Assembly (NCBI RefSeq): GCF_000023465.1
Contig: NC_014041.1
Location: 1,509,001 to 1,573,000 of the forward strand
DNA length: 64,000 bases
Reading direction: 5' to 3'
From: Zunongwangia profunda SM-A87
GTDB taxonomy: Bacteria > Bacteroidota > Bacteroidia > Flavobacteriales > Flavobacteriaceae
Under the pieces are notes generated by a model. It saw only the letters and a list, made by a program, of their open reading frames with translations, was not told the origin of the DNA and searched no databases. The position numbers and the translations under genes were made by a program. Shown here piece by piece: positions 8,599-19,200 of this stretch. The number at the start of each line of letters is the position of its first letter. Within the stretch, counting starts at the first letter, position 1.

Positions 8599-10253
8599 GT
8601 CTATTTATAAACATACAAGAAGGCGAAGATCAACTTCCGGAAGTAACTTCAGATAAAGGAAGGTTACTCTGGATAAGCTCAGTAGACCATAAGCAATTAG
8701 GCATTATGTATTTATGGCTCGCCCTTTTCTTTTTTATTATCGGCGGGCTGGAAGCTATGCTCATTAGAGCACAATTAGCGGTTGGTGATAACGATCTGAT
8801 TTCACCAGAATTTTACAACCAGCTTTTTACGATGCACGGTACCACGATGATCTTTTTGGTATTGATGCCCGCTCTCATCGGACTTGCTACCTACCTGATC
8901 CCATTAATGATTGGAGCGAACGAAATGGCTTTTCCCAGATTGAACGCCTTTAGTTTTTGGATGACGTGTTTAGGTGGTTTCTTAATGTACTTTAGTTTTT
9001 TTGCCGGTGGCGCACCAGATGCAGGATGGTTCAATTACGCGCCGTTGAGTGAAAGCAACTACTCTTCAACTCAGGGTGTCGATTATTATTTGGTAGGACT
9101 TATTCTTACCGGAATGGGAAGTATAGGTGCCGGTCTTAATTTTGTGACCACTATTTTAACCCTACGCTCCCCAGATATCAAACTAAATATGCTTCCGCTA
9201 TTTGCCTGGATGATATTTATCAATGGATTTTTAATATTGGCAGCCTTTCCCCTATTGAATGCAGGCCTTTTTATGATGCTTATCGATAGGCAATTTGATG
9301 CGCACTTCTTTATTCCTTCTTCAGGAGGTTCGGCCATATTATGGCAACATTTCTTTTGGTCGTTTGGACATCCTGAAGTATACATTTTAGCATTGCCGGC
9401 ATTCGGAATTATTTCTGAAGTGATCCCGGTTTTTTCAAGAAATAAGATTTTTGGATATAAATTCGTAGCTGCCTCTACCGTAGCCATTGCACTACTCGCC
9501 TTTGGCGTGTGGGTTCACCATATGTTTGCGGTGGGAATGACCAATACCGTAAACGGTTTTTTTGCGGCAAGTTCTATGCTGATCGGGATTCCAACAGGAG
9601 TAAAAGTCATTAACTGGATAGGTACTTTATATAAAGGAAGTATTAGAATGACGGTCTCAATGATGTTTGCCGTAGCTTTTTTAATCGATTTCACTATTGG
9701 TGGTTTAAGCGGCGCTTCTTTTGCAATCGTTCCCATCGATTGGCAATTAACCGATACCTATTACGTAGTAGCGCATATTCATTACGTATTTTTAGGAGGA
9801 ACTGCCTTTGGGATCTTTGCAGGTATTTACTATTGGTTTCCTAAAATTAGCGGTCGTTTTCTTTCAGAAAAATTAGGCAAATGGCATTTATGGTTATTTG
9901 TGATAGGTTTTAATTTCACCTTCCTTGTTCAGCACGTACTCGGAATTTTAGGAATGCCCCGTAGAATTTATACCTATCCATCAAGATTTGGATCTTGGGA
10001 AATTTTCAATATGATCTCTACCTTGGGAGCGGTAATGATGTTTGTGGCCATTGCTGTTTTTCTGTGGAATTTATTCATTACCCTGAAAAAGCCACGTACT
10101 GCTCCCAAAAACCCTTGGGAGGCCTGGACCTTAGAATGGGCGACCAACTCCCCACCAGACTTAAAGAATTTTGAAGAAGTACCGCGAGTACACAGCAGAC
10201 GGCCTTTGTGGGATTTGGCCAATCCCGATAATCCTGATAAGCGACTTAATTGA
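8595..10253 (+). CDS. coxA: Cytochrome c oxidase subunit I
   Basis: This 552-residue catalytic subunit reduces O2 and pumps protons. Visible ligands are H81 (low-spin heme, in TMHGTTMIF), H259 and Y263 in GHPEVY (CuB and the cross-linked Tyr), H308/H309 (CuB), and H394/H396 in AHIHYVF (high- and low-spin hemes). The GHPEVY glutamate marks it as an A1-type heme-copper oxidase, which normally has D and K proton channels. About twelve helices span the protein. It overlaps coxB at the start and coxC at the stop (TGATG), showing translational coupling. Confidence 0.96.
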   Translation: MSLFINIQEGEDQLPEVTSDKGRLLWISSVDHKQLGIMYLWLALFFFIIGGLEAMLIRAQLAVGDNDLISPEFYNQLFTMHGTTMIFLVLMPALIGLATYLIPLMIGANEMAFPRLNAFSFWMTCLGGFLMYFSFFAGGAPDAGWFNYAPLSESNYSSTQGVDYYLVGLILTGMGSIGAGLNFVTTILTLRSPDIKLNMLPLFAWMIFINGFLILAAFPLLNAGLFMMLIDRQFDAHFFIPSSGGSAILWQHFFWSFGHPEVYILALPAFGIISEVIPVFSRNKIFGYKFVAASTVAIALLAFGVWVHHMFAVGMTNTVNGFFAASSMLIGIPTGVKVINWIGTLYKGSIRMTVSMMFAVAFLIDFTIGGLSGASFAIVPIDWQLTDTYYVVAHIHYVFLGGTAFGIFAGIYYWFPKISGRFLSEKLGKWHLWLFVIGFNFTFLVQHVLGILGMPRRIYTYPSRFGSWEIFNMISTLGAVMMFVAIAVFLWNLFITLKKPRTAPKNPWEAWTLEWATNSPPDLKNFEEVPRVHSRRPLWDLANPDNPDKRLN

Positions 10254-10804
10254 TGAAGGATAAAGGAAAATTATTAATGCTTCTAATGATAGGCTCTGAA
10301 ACGTTCTTTTTCATTGCCCTTATCATTGGTTATGTATATTATCGAAATTTTACGGAAGCTACCGATACGGTTGCTCAACACCTCGATGCCGTAAGAGCGG
10401 GGATTTTTACACTATTTTTAATTGCCAGCAGTGGCACCCTGATGATAAGTAAAAGAGCCCTGAACAAAGAAAATTTTAAAGGATTCAATATCTTCTTATT
10501 GCTTTCTATCGTATTGGGAATTGTTTTTATAACTGGACAGGTCACCGAATATATAGGACTTTATCAAGAACAAATCACCTTAAGTAAAGATGTATTTGGT
10601 TCCAGTTTCTTTACCCTAACCGGCTTTCACGGCTTTCACGTAATTTTAGGTATTTTGGCCCTGCTCATTTTATTAATAATGAGTTTGGGAAAATTAAGAA
10701 GAGTATCCATAGCCGGATTTGGCGGTGTTGAAGTTTACTGGCATTTTGTGGATGTTGTCTGGTTATTTGTTTTTTACTTTGTGTACATAACTCCTTTATT
10801 ATGA
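10253..10804 (+). CDS. coxC: Cytochrome c oxidase subunit III family protein
   Basis: The ATG at 10253 overlaps the coxA stop (TGATG); a TTG three bases earlier is less likely. The 183-residue protein has five predicted helices, starting LLMLLMIGSETFFFIALIIG with the conserved GSETFFF motif of helix I. Near the end, TGFHGFHVILGILAL and VEVYWHFVDVVWLFVFYFVY give the HFVDxVWL signature of subunit III. At about 180 residues it is the short five-helix form seen in many bacteria. It stabilises proton uptake of CoxA. The stop overlaps ctaG by 4 bases. Confidence 0.93.
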   Translation: MKDKGKLLMLLMIGSETFFFIALIIGYVYYRNFTEATDTVAQHLDAVRAGIFTLFLIASSGTLMISKRALNKENFKGFNIFLLLSIVLGIVFITGQVTEYIGLYQEQITLSKDVFGSSFFTLTGFHGFHVILGILALLILLIMSLGKLRRVSIAGFGGVEVYWHFVDVVWLFVFYFVYITPLL

Positions 10805-11646
10805 TAAATACAGATTTTTTCATAACTCCGGATAACTGGTCATTTGCAGGAATAATACTTTCTGTTTTGGTCATTGCAGCATACCTGTTGTTTTTAAAGA
10901 CAAAAACTTCACAAAAGGCTTATTTTATAGTAACGGTAATCTTATTATATGTAAGTTTTGGTTCTCCTATAGCCTTGCTCCGAGACTATGGTTTGCATAG
11001 TCTTACAATGCTTCAGCATATCGTTTTGTTGATGATTGCCCCTATCCTATTCTTAAAATCCATTCCATCAAATACAATTTTATTTTCAGAAAAATTTAAG
11101 CTGAACATCCTACAGCAACCGAAAAACTATTTCCTAATGTTTTGGTGGTTAAGTGCTGTGATGATGTGGGGCGGACATTTTTTGAGCGCGGGCATTCTTT
11201 CCGCAGAAACCGGAACGGCCATTTGCGGTATTACCGCCACTAAAGATAGTTGGATCACAGCTATACCAGAAAGTCTTATTTTAAGCTTATTATTTATTGC
11301 GGGAATATTATTTGCATTGCCGGTTTTTAATCCTGTTAAAAGCAAACGCCTAGCTCCTTTAAAAAGTGTGATTTACCTTTTTACAGCCTGTGTAAGTTGC
11401 TCATTATTGGGATTATATGTAGCTTTTTCTGCAAGTACAGATACCTTAAACAGTTCGTTAACAGCATTTACCACTTTAAGAAGTCCGGTTCCTTTAACTT
11501 TAAGAGCAGATCAGGAATTAGCAGGAATGTTAATGTGGGTGCCCGGATGTATTCTTTATGTATTGGCTTCGGTTTCCATTTTACTGAGCTGGTATGAAGA
11601 AAATCCGGTAGAAAAGTCTGAAACAGCAATCCATACAGCGAAATAA
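10801..11646 (+). CDS. ctaG: CtaG-type cytochrome c oxidase assembly protein
   Basis: The 281-residue polytopic membrane protein has about seven helices. The segment DYGLHSLTMLQHIVLLMIAPILFL, with paired His residues, is characteristic of the caa3_CtaG family of oxidase assembly proteins, as are the later WVPGCILYVLAS and LLSWYEE near the end. The family takes part in building the CuB/oxidase core in Gram-positive and other bacteria. The middle is divergent, so function relies on these motifs and on its place inside the cox operon between subunit III and the small subunit. Confidence 0.8.
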   Translation: MINTDFFITPDNWSFAGIILSVLVIAAYLLFLKTKTSQKAYFIVTVILLYVSFGSPIALLRDYGLHSLTMLQHIVLLMIAPILFLKSIPSNTILFSEKFKLNILQQPKNYFLMFWWLSAVMMWGGHFLSAGILSAETGTAICGITATKDSWITAIPESLILSLLFIAGILFALPVFNPVKSKRLAPLKSVIYLFTACVSCSLLGLYVAFSASTDTLNSSLTAFTTLRSPVPLTLRADQELAGMLMWVPGCILYVLASVSILLSWYEENPVEKSETAIHTAK

Positions 11647-11650
11647 GAAG

Positions 11651-11863
11651 ATGATGAACCAAGAAAAAAAATATAAAGCAAAACCCGAAGAACTTCCCAA
11701 ACCTACCTATTGGCCATTCTTTCTGGCTTTTGGAATAGTATTTATCTTTTGGGGAATCTTAACCAACTGGTTTTTATCGGGAATGGGCGCTATCGTTTTT
11801 GTGGTAGCACTTATCGGCTGGATCGTAGAAATCAATAAAGAAATTAAACACGATGAAGAATAA
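11651..11863 (+). CDS. Small two-helix membrane protein, likely accessory oxidase subunit
   Basis: The 70-residue protein has a charged N-terminal tail (MMNQEKKYKAKPEELPKPTY) and two hydrophobic segments (about 22-40 and 43-60), then a charged end. This layout recalls the small subunit IV of actinobacterial and other caa3/aa3 oxidases. Sequence similarity cannot be judged here. Its stop overlaps the start of the Rieske gene by one base (TAATGG), placing it firmly in the operon. Confidence 0.65.
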   Translation: MMNQEKKYKAKPEELPKPTYWPFFLAFGIVFIFWGILTNWFLSGMGAIVFVVALIGWIVEINKEIKHDEE

Positions 11864-12399
11864 TGGCTTGTAATTGCGAAAATCAAAATCCACCAAATAA
11901 CCACAAGGAGTCACTCGACAGAAGAAGTTTTATGACAAGGATCACCTTGGGCGTAGGAGCTTTTTTTGCCGCGGTACTGTCTTTTCCTTTAGTCGCTGCA
12001 ATGCTAGATCCTATCATCAGGAAAAAAACTGAAGTCTGGCGTTCCGTAGGAAAATTAACCGATTTCAAAATAGGCGAAACAAAAATGGTCACTTTTGAAA
12101 ATGCCTCGACCTATGAATGGAGTGGTGGCATTGCACGTTCTGCAGCCTATGTAAGACGCAAAGAAGATGATAGCTTTTTAGCCTTATCGGTAAATTGTGC
12201 GCATTTAGGTTGCCCCGTACGATGGGTAGAAAAATCAGAAATCTTTCTTTGTCCCTGTCACGGCGGAGTTTACCATAAAGATGGATCCTGGGCCGCAGGT
12301 CCACCACCGCGCGGAATGTTTGATTATGAAGTAAGAGTACACAACAATAACGTACAGATTAAAACACAAAACATCCCCATAACCAACCTAACATCGTGA
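11863..12399 (+). CDS. qcrA: Rieske iron-sulfur protein of the menaquinol:cytochrome c reductase
   Basis: The 178-residue protein has a twin-Arg-like signal (DRRSFMTR, residues 19-26) followed by a membrane helix (about 28-48). The Rieske [2Fe-2S] ligands are C112 and H114 (CAHLGC) and C130 and H133 (CPCHGG), with C117 and C132 forming the usual disulfide. It passes the first electron of menaquinol oxidation to cytochrome c. A Cys-rich N-terminus (MACNCENQ) precedes the signal. It overlaps the cytochrome b gene by 4 bases. Confidence 0.94.
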   Translation: MACNCENQNPPNNHKESLDRRSFMTRITLGVGAFFAAVLSFPLVAAMLDPIIRKKTEVWRSVGKLTDFKIGETKMVTFENASTYEWSGGIARSAAYVRRKEDDSFLALSVNCAHLGCPVRWVEKSEIFLCPCHGGVYHKDGSWAAGPPPRGMFDYEVRVHNNNVQIKTQNIPITNLTS

Positions 12400-13814
12400 A
12401 AAAGGCTTTAAAAAATATATGGCATTGGGTAGATGACCGTGGAGGACTAAGCGAATTGGTGAAACCACTCACCACTCATTTGGTGCCACCGGGATCTAAA
12501 TGGAATTACGTTTGGGGAAGTGCCACCCTATCCTGTCTAATTATTCAGGTAGTTACAGGAATTGCTTTAGCATTTCTCTATCAGCCCTCAGCAGACGTTG
12601 CCTACCAATCACTTCAATACATAGAAAATCAAGCTTTTTTAGGAAGTTTTATAAGAGGCTTGCATAATTGGGGAGCTTCAGGAATGGTATTGCTAATGGG
12701 GATGCATATGATTCGTGTGTATCTTTTTGCTGCGTACAAATATCCACGCGAAATGAGTTGGATCACCGGAGTGGTACTAATGGCACTCACTATTGTAATG
12801 GCCTTCACGGGACAATTACTGCGTTGGGATGATAACGGGGTTTGGTCTAGTGTAGTCGCCGCTGAACAAATGGGAAGAATTCCCTTGATAGGTGACAGTA
12901 TAGCCCACTTTTTAATGGGAGGTGAAAATATTAATGGCGAAACATTAAATCGTTTTTTCTCTCTTCACGTATTTGTGATTCCCGCGTTGCTTTTCAGCTT
13001 TGTAGCCTACCACTTATTTTTGGTGTTTAGAAACGGAATTTCTGAACCACCTAAAGTCGGACGTTATTTAAATCCGAAAACCTATAGAAATTGGTACGAA
13101 AATATGCTAAAAGAAAAAGGAGTTCCCTTTTTCCCAAATGCTATTTGGAGAGATGCGGTTTTTAGCGCGCTAGTACTTATCGTTTTAGTTTTTATAGCTT
13201 GGTTTGTGGGCGCTCCCGAATTGGTAGGCGCACCAGATTTAACCAATGTAAAAGTAGATCCTAAACCCGATTGGTATTTCACCTGGATATTCGCCATTTT
13301 CGCCTTAATGCCCCGAGATATTGGTTCTTATGTCATTATGCTCGGACCCGTATTAACCATCACGGTTCTTTTAGCCGTTCCGTTTTTATCCAAAGGCGGC
13401 GAACGTAGTCCACTAAAAAGACCTTGGGCCATAGGCGCGGTCGCTTTTTTAATTATTACGATTTGCGGACTTTGGTACATAGGAGATGTAGAACCTTGGC
13501 ATCCAAAATTCGATGCCGAACCACTTTCAGAATATACCACCGTACCCGAAGCAAAACCTTCGGTGCAACGAGGTATCAATGTATTCAATACAGCAGGTTG
13601 TCTGTACTGTCATAAGATTAATGATCAAGGTGGAATTCGGGGTCCAAATTTAACCAATGTTCAAAACAGGCTCACTAAAGAACAAATAATTATAAGAATC
13701 GTAAACGGGGCAGAAAATATGCCGGCTTACGGAGGTTCGCTTTCCAAAGAAGAACTTGAAGATGTGGTGGACTTCCTGCTGAAGGATAAAAAAGGGTCCA
13801 ACCCAAATAACTAA
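12396..13814 (+). CDS. qcrB: Cytochrome b with fused C-terminal cytochrome c
   Basis: Translation starts at a GTG overlapping the qcrA stop. The 472-residue protein has the cytochrome b core with the four heme-ligating His at 90 and 104 (first pair) and 191 and 206 (second pair). A Qo-site PDWY motif follows (KPDWYF, about residue 290); PDWY rather than PEWY is known from menaquinol-type enzymes. The N-terminal and C-terminal cytochrome b parts are in one chain. A class I cytochrome c domain is fused at the end, with CLYCH at 402-406 and a likely axial Met at 442. Together with CoxB it gives two tethered cytochromes between reductase and oxidase. Confidence 0.93.
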   Translation: MKKALKNIWHWVDDRGGLSELVKPLTTHLVPPGSKWNYVWGSATLSCLIIQVVTGIALAFLYQPSADVAYQSLQYIENQAFLGSFIRGLHNWGASGMVLLMGMHMIRVYLFAAYKYPREMSWITGVVLMALTIVMAFTGQLLRWDDNGVWSSVVAAEQMGRIPLIGDSIAHFLMGGENINGETLNRFFSLHVFVIPALLFSFVAYHLFLVFRNGISEPPKVGRYLNPKTYRNWYENMLKEKGVPFFPNAIWRDAVFSALVLIVLVFIAWFVGAPELVGAPDLTNVKVDPKPDWYFTWIFAIFALMPRDIGSYVIMLGPVLTITVLLAVPFLSKGGERSPLKRPWAIGAVAFLIITICGLWYIGDVEPWHPKFDAEPLSEYTTVPEAKPSVQRGINVFNTAGCLYCHKINDQGGIRGPNLTNVQNRLTKEQIIIRIVNGAENMPAYGGSLSKEELEDVVDFLLKDKKGSNPNN

Positions 13815-13840
13815 TAACACTACACAAACACTATTTTAAT

Positions 13841-15340
13841 ATGAAAGAAGCTATACGGTTTACAACAATAGCATTAATTATTGTCGCCCTCATCGTTTGC
13901 ACGGCAATCTGGCCTGCCTGGGGATTTTCAATAATGGCAGCCGCTATCATTATCTTGGGTATTTATGATATCGTTCAAAAAAAGCATTCCATCACCCGAA
14001 ATTTCCCTGTCCTTGGTCATATGCGTTTTCTACTGGAACTCATTGGTCCAGAATTGCACCAATATTTTGTAGAAAGTGATACCGATGGCAAACCTATTGA
14101 CAAGAATCATCGCAGTTATATCTACGAGCGAGCCAAAAAAGAAAAAGAAAATCATCCTTTTGGTACCGAATTAGACGTTACCCAGCAAGGCTATGCCTGG
14201 ATGGAACACAGCATTTATCCTACCAAAAAACTAGATCAAGCTCCCCGAGTGACCATAGGCGGACCGGATTGTAAACACCCCTATTCTGCCAGCTTATTCA
14301 ACATTTCGGCAATGAGTTATGGTGCGTTGAGTAGTAATGCGGTAATGGCACTTAACAAAGGAGCAAAAGCTGGAAACTTTTTCCACGATACCGGAGAAGG
14401 TGGTATTTCAGATTACCACAGAAAAGGAGGTGATTTGGTATACGAAATAGGAACCGGTTATTTTGGTTGTCGAACAGAAGATGGAAATTTTTCAACTGAA
14501 AAATATGAAAAAGTTGCCGCCTATCCGGAAGTAAAAATGATTGAAATTAAAATCTCCCAAGGAGCTAAACCCGGTCACGGAGGCGTATTACCGGCAGCTA
14601 AAAACACCGAAGAGATTGCAGAAATACGAGGAGTAAAACCACATACAGATGTATTATCACCTCCGGGACACTCTGCATTTGATTCCCCTGAAGGTTTACT
14701 GAAATGGATCCAACAACTCCGTGATTTGTCCAATGGAAAACCTATTGGGTTTAAACTATGTATTGGTAACAAAAAAGAATTTATTGATATCTGCGAAGCA
14801 ATGAAAGCCACCGGAATAAAACCTGACTTTATTACCGTAGATGGTGCTGAAGGTGGTACGGGAGCTGCCCCCATTGATTTCTCAAATTATGTGGGAATGC
14901 CGTGGGAAAAAGCACTTGTTTTTGTAGTAGATACGCTAAGAAAATATGATTTAAAAAAGGATATAAAGATTATTACCGCTACAAAAATCTTTACCGCTTT
15001 CGATATTTTCCGTGCTTTATGCTTAGGCGCAGACCTTTGTAATTCAGCTCGTGGAATGATGTTAGCATTGGGATGTATTCAAGCTTTAAAATGTAACACC
15101 AATCAATGTCCTACGGGAGTAACTTCTAACGATCCTAAATTTATGAGAGGACTTGTGGTAGAAGATAAGTGGAAACGTGTAAGAAACTACCACGAAGAAA
15201 TCCTAAAAGATTTCCTAGAGCTTTTTGCAGCTGCCGGTTGTTCCAATCTTGAAGAATTAAATCGTAGCCTAATTCATAAAAAAGTAGGAGAAGAAATCGT
15301 AAGTTACGATAGCATCTATCCTGAAACTGTTAGAATATAG
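13841..15340 (+). CDS. FMN-binding glutamate synthase-like protein
   Basis: The 499-residue protein has two N-terminal transmembrane segments (about 5-45), then the FMN- and Fe-S-binding synthase domain of glutamate synthase large subunits. Visible landmarks are SAMSYGALSSNAV, GAKPGHGGVLPAAK, SPPGHSAFDS, VDGAEGGTGAAP and the Cys-containing CNTNQCPTGV near residue 425, the 3Fe-4S ligand region. It lacks the glutamine amidotransferase domain, so it is a stand-alone membrane-anchored relative whose electron donor and product are unclear. It starts 26 bases after qcrB and may be carried by the same transcript. Confidence 0.85.
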   Translation: MKEAIRFTTIALIIVALIVCTAIWPAWGFSIMAAAIIILGIYDIVQKKHSITRNFPVLGHMRFLLELIGPELHQYFVESDTDGKPIDKNHRSYIYERAKKEKENHPFGTELDVTQQGYAWMEHSIYPTKKLDQAPRVTIGGPDCKHPYSASLFNISAMSYGALSSNAVMALNKGAKAGNFFHDTGEGGISDYHRKGGDLVYEIGTGYFGCRTEDGNFSTEKYEKVAAYPEVKMIEIKISQGAKPGHGGVLPAAKNTEEIAEIRGVKPHTDVLSPPGHSAFDSPEGLLKWIQQLRDLSNGKPIGFKLCIGNKKEFIDICEAMKATGIKPDFITVDGAEGGTGAAPIDFSNYVGMPWEKALVFVVDTLRKYDLKKDIKIITATKIFTAFDIFRALCLGADLCNSARGMMLALGCIQALKCNTNQCPTGVTSNDPKFMRGLVVEDKWKRVRNYHEEILKDFLELFAAAGCSNLEELNRSLIHKKVGEEIVSYDSIYPETVRI

Positions 15341-16219
15341 ACAAAGACACCACTACTAGGTTTTAGAAGCAAGAAACAAGAGGAGAGAACGGATTGATTT
15401 GAAAATGATATAATAGAAAATTTAAAACTCGAACTTTCTAACTCTAAACTTTTAAGCTTTCAATCTAACGGCGGCAGCGCCGTATTGATATCTTGAATTT
15501 CTGTATTCCCTAGTTTGTGTTTCATTTTCTTATAGTTCCCTACCTATAAACCAAAAAGTTGTATAAATCTGTTTTTAATTAAAGTAATAATCTAACTGAT
15601 TTTGTTCTTTTTCTAAAAGTTTTTATAGCTAATTGTGTATAAATTTCAGAATCTTATGGATTGGTTAGCCTCATAAAAACTCAAACTTTATTGGCCTAAC
15701 GAATACGATTAAAAGGCTCATCAAAAAATAAACTAACATTCATAACGGATAATTGGTAATCCAGATAAATGGGAATTATCGTTTTATTCAATAACGTGTT
15801 TATGTTGTGCCATACAGGCAACAATAACACTCCTAGGCTTGCTGGTTATTAAAATATATGAATTAAAGTGAAAGAGGTAAGCGTCCAATTTACGAACGAA
15901 AATAGGCGTTAGGCATATTGATACTAAGAATCTACCCTGGCTCCTTTTTCTCTTTGAGTTTGAACAGAATTTAAATAGATATACTAGATAACCTGAATAT
16001 CCAATAGGAGACAATACCTTTAAAACAGTAAATTCGTCGGGGCAAGCCCCTCGGTGCAGTTTAGTAGAACACGTTTTATAACTTATAACCTCTACTAATA
16101 CGGCAAGCCTAGGGATATTTAACGCCTTCCCTAAAAATATCCCCATAAACAGGGAGTAAATAAAGCCATAAGCTAGGTATCTTGCAGAAAATTAAACGCG
16201 ATTCTAAAGATCATCGATT
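15341..16219. repeat. Gene-free stretch holding the leftmost copy of the dispersed spacer repeat
   Basis: No gene is supported; the minus-strand open frame at 15784-16146 has no protein-like features. Bases 15582-15733 match the repeat seen at 44.9, 46.3, 48.4, 50.8 and 52.3 kb. Shared pieces are AATCTAAC, TTTATAG, ATAAATTTCAG, GATTGGTT, ATAAAAACTCAA, GCCTAACG and ATTAAAAG. A GC-rich GGGGCAAGCCCCTCGG segment near 16039 resembles others at 22.2 and 29.7 kb. The island containing the cassette array may therefore begin directly after the glutamate synthase-like gene. Confidence 0.55.
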
Positions 16220-19200
16220 ATGATACCTACCGAACAAGCTCATAAATACATTTCCAGATTTAAAAAAGCTGATCTAAAAAAAGAAGATTTCCATCAATTT
16301 TCAGCACCGTATCAAAAACTGGGTTGGGTACTTACTCAACTCAAAAAAGACCAATACAATTACTATACGGCTTCTGATTTAACAGCCAGTTTTGCAGCAC
16401 CAGAAACGATGAATCCTTGGTCTAGCAAAGAAGGCATGCAATTGGGTGTGTTTTTGTTTGGAGAAATTCAAGCACCCTATTTAGGTATGATGTGGCAGCT
16501 TATCGACTCCCTTCCCTATCAGGAAGGTTATGCTAGAAAAGCATTTAGATCGAAAGCCAGCTTCCAGCTGCTCACTAAAAAAATCAACATCTTTAGACGC
16601 TTTTTAAGCCTGAGCCGTTTAGGACTGGGCAGCTTACCACTTCACGAGCAATTGCAATACAGCACCTATTACGATCGCGGAAACAGCTACTTCTTTGCTT
16701 CTATCTTCACCCAAAAACCAGAACTGGTAGCTGAAGTGGTAGTTGATATCATTCAGGGCGAAGACGAGATAGGCGGTGTTAGTCACGATCTTATCAAGGG
16801 CCTATTGCTTACCCCAGCACAAAAAAACTGGGAACTGGTAGGCAACTTACTCCTTGCAGCGCAACGGCAAGAAGGCTTGCGACAAACTATTTTAGAAAGC
16901 TTAGATGAGACCCATTTAGGAGCGCTTAAATACATTATCAATCTTATTTTAGAAAATGACTTGGCCCGTTTTAGCAGTGTGGTAAGAGCTGTTAATGTAT
17001 GGTTTGGTTTTAATTGGGAAGCGCCTAAAAAAGCTACGGTGAATCGAATCCTACAGCTTGCCCAAAGCTTAATTCATAATAGCGATAAGGTTGACGAACT
17101 CCTTAACAGCAGAGATAATATAGAAGTGTATGTAGCACTCTGGGCTGTAGGGATTGTAGATGTAGATTTGGCCAATCAAAAAGCTTTAAATCGGGTATAT
17201 CAAACAGAAAATAGAGACACCAAACTAGCAGCGCTTTATTTTGTATCGCAAACCGGCAGGACCAACACCTCTATTGTTGATTATTTTAAAAAAGAGCTGG
17301 GTAAAGATCCGGCTATCGATCATTGGGTGATTTTAAATTTACCCCAAATCGAATTGGATACCGACCTTTTTCAACGCGTATATGAAGTCGCTCAAGCTAT
17401 TGAAAACGGAAAAGCACAAAAATCAGGAAAAATATTTTCGTGGTTTGACTTTCAGCCTACTTCAGAATCGTTTTTCAATTTTCTTATCAATCAGGCTAAC
17501 CAGGAACAATTAGCCCTGCTCGCTGATGATATCGATCAGCTTCCCTCGGTATATAGAGAAAATTACATTCGTAAAGTGTTTCCCAACAGTCATCGCTATT
17601 ATTGGGGCAAAAAAAGTGCACCACAACCGCAAGCCGATTACGATTACGAACGCGGTTCCTGGAAACGAAACTTAGCGCATCAAGCCATTAAAAACCGAAA
17701 TGAAACCGTAATGGCTACCGGTATTCAACTCTTTTATGTGATGCCGCTCTATGAAGAAGATCTGATGCTTGCTGAAGAATTACTAAGTCGTAAAAGTAAA
17801 ACCTTACGTTCGGCTTTAATAGAATTGGTGGTCCATCAACCTGAACCCATTTTACAGACCACTACCCTTCATTTAATAGAAGCTAAAAATGTAAATCAGC
17901 GTTTAGCGGGACTCGAAATTTTATCGATTTTAGATAACGAGGATCAATATCCCGAGTTTATCAACCAACAAATAGAACGCTACAAAGCGCGTCCCAAACA
18001 CTCCAAAAATGAACAAGTCTTCCTGGACAAATTCACCAAGTCTGAACACGCAAATACCTTTAGTACTGGTTTTGGAGCTGTAGACTACAGCAACCTGAGT
18101 CCGCTGTATACCCCCCAACCCAAATTTCAAACCAAGATCAACTTTTTCGATAAGCTGGGTATTGTAAGTTCTGCAGGAAAAAGCAATAAGTTAAGCGCTT
18201 TTATCAACCCTAAAAAAATTAGTGAAGCCGTAAATAATTTGATTAAACGCATCCATGAGCAGCGCAATTATGAATACGAGCGAGAAGGCTATCAGGGAGA
18301 AACCACTACCCAATTATTAGGACAGGGCATTCACGACATTAAAGAATTAGAAGACCCTACCCCTTTAGAAGAATTGCATAACCTCCCGTTAGCCAAGCTT
18401 TGGATAGAATGGTATGAACATAGCCAACTTAACGATTATGAAATGTATATGGCTATTCGTTTTATAGCCAATGCCAATAACCCGTACAGTTACTACAGCA
18501 CGCTTATTCCGTTTGGCAAACAATACATTCCCAATCTCGAAGCATTAGCCATAGAGCATAATCCACGTTCGTATTATGGAAAAAATCAAGTGTACTTAAA
18601 AGTTCTAAAAAGGCTCTTCAAAGTTTACCAAGATCAGGCTAATTTCATCAATTTTAAATTAGATCTCTTAGAAGATATAATTGCTAATTTTCCCGAAAAG
18701 CATAAAAAAACAGGCTTTAAGCAAAATGACTATTCCATACAATCTTCCAATTGGACGAGTATAGCTTCGCAATTTATAGGAGGCCTGGATGAAGATGAAC
18801 TAGAGAATGCCAGCCTGGATCAACTAAAAAAGCTTTGGGATTTGCACCTGTACTTAACCGCTCAATACCTGGGGCACCCCAACCCGGTTTCGCAACTTCA
18901 GGAAGTCGCAGCAGGAAAAGTTAAAAATGCCAGGGACATGCCTGCTCCCAAGATCGAGGTAACCATTAAGTTGTATCAAAACAAGCTGATCAATGAGGAT
19001 GATCTCTTGTTTCAGGCACTATATTCCGGAGAATTGATGTCCATTATAGACGGTGGCTTCAATTACCGCATGCGCAGCGGTAAAATTCCTAAAAATCCAA
19101 TTCCGCCACACGTATTTGCTCCCCTTAAAACCAATCTCCTGCAAGTCGAATTAGAACGCGGTGATTTACCCACAGAAGCTTCAGATTATATCGGGCATAT

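Noticed and set aside
15784..16146. Minus-strand open frame of 120 codons
   Set aside because: No domain, signal or repeat pattern is seen. It overlaps GC-rich spacer pieces found elsewhere in non-coding DNA.
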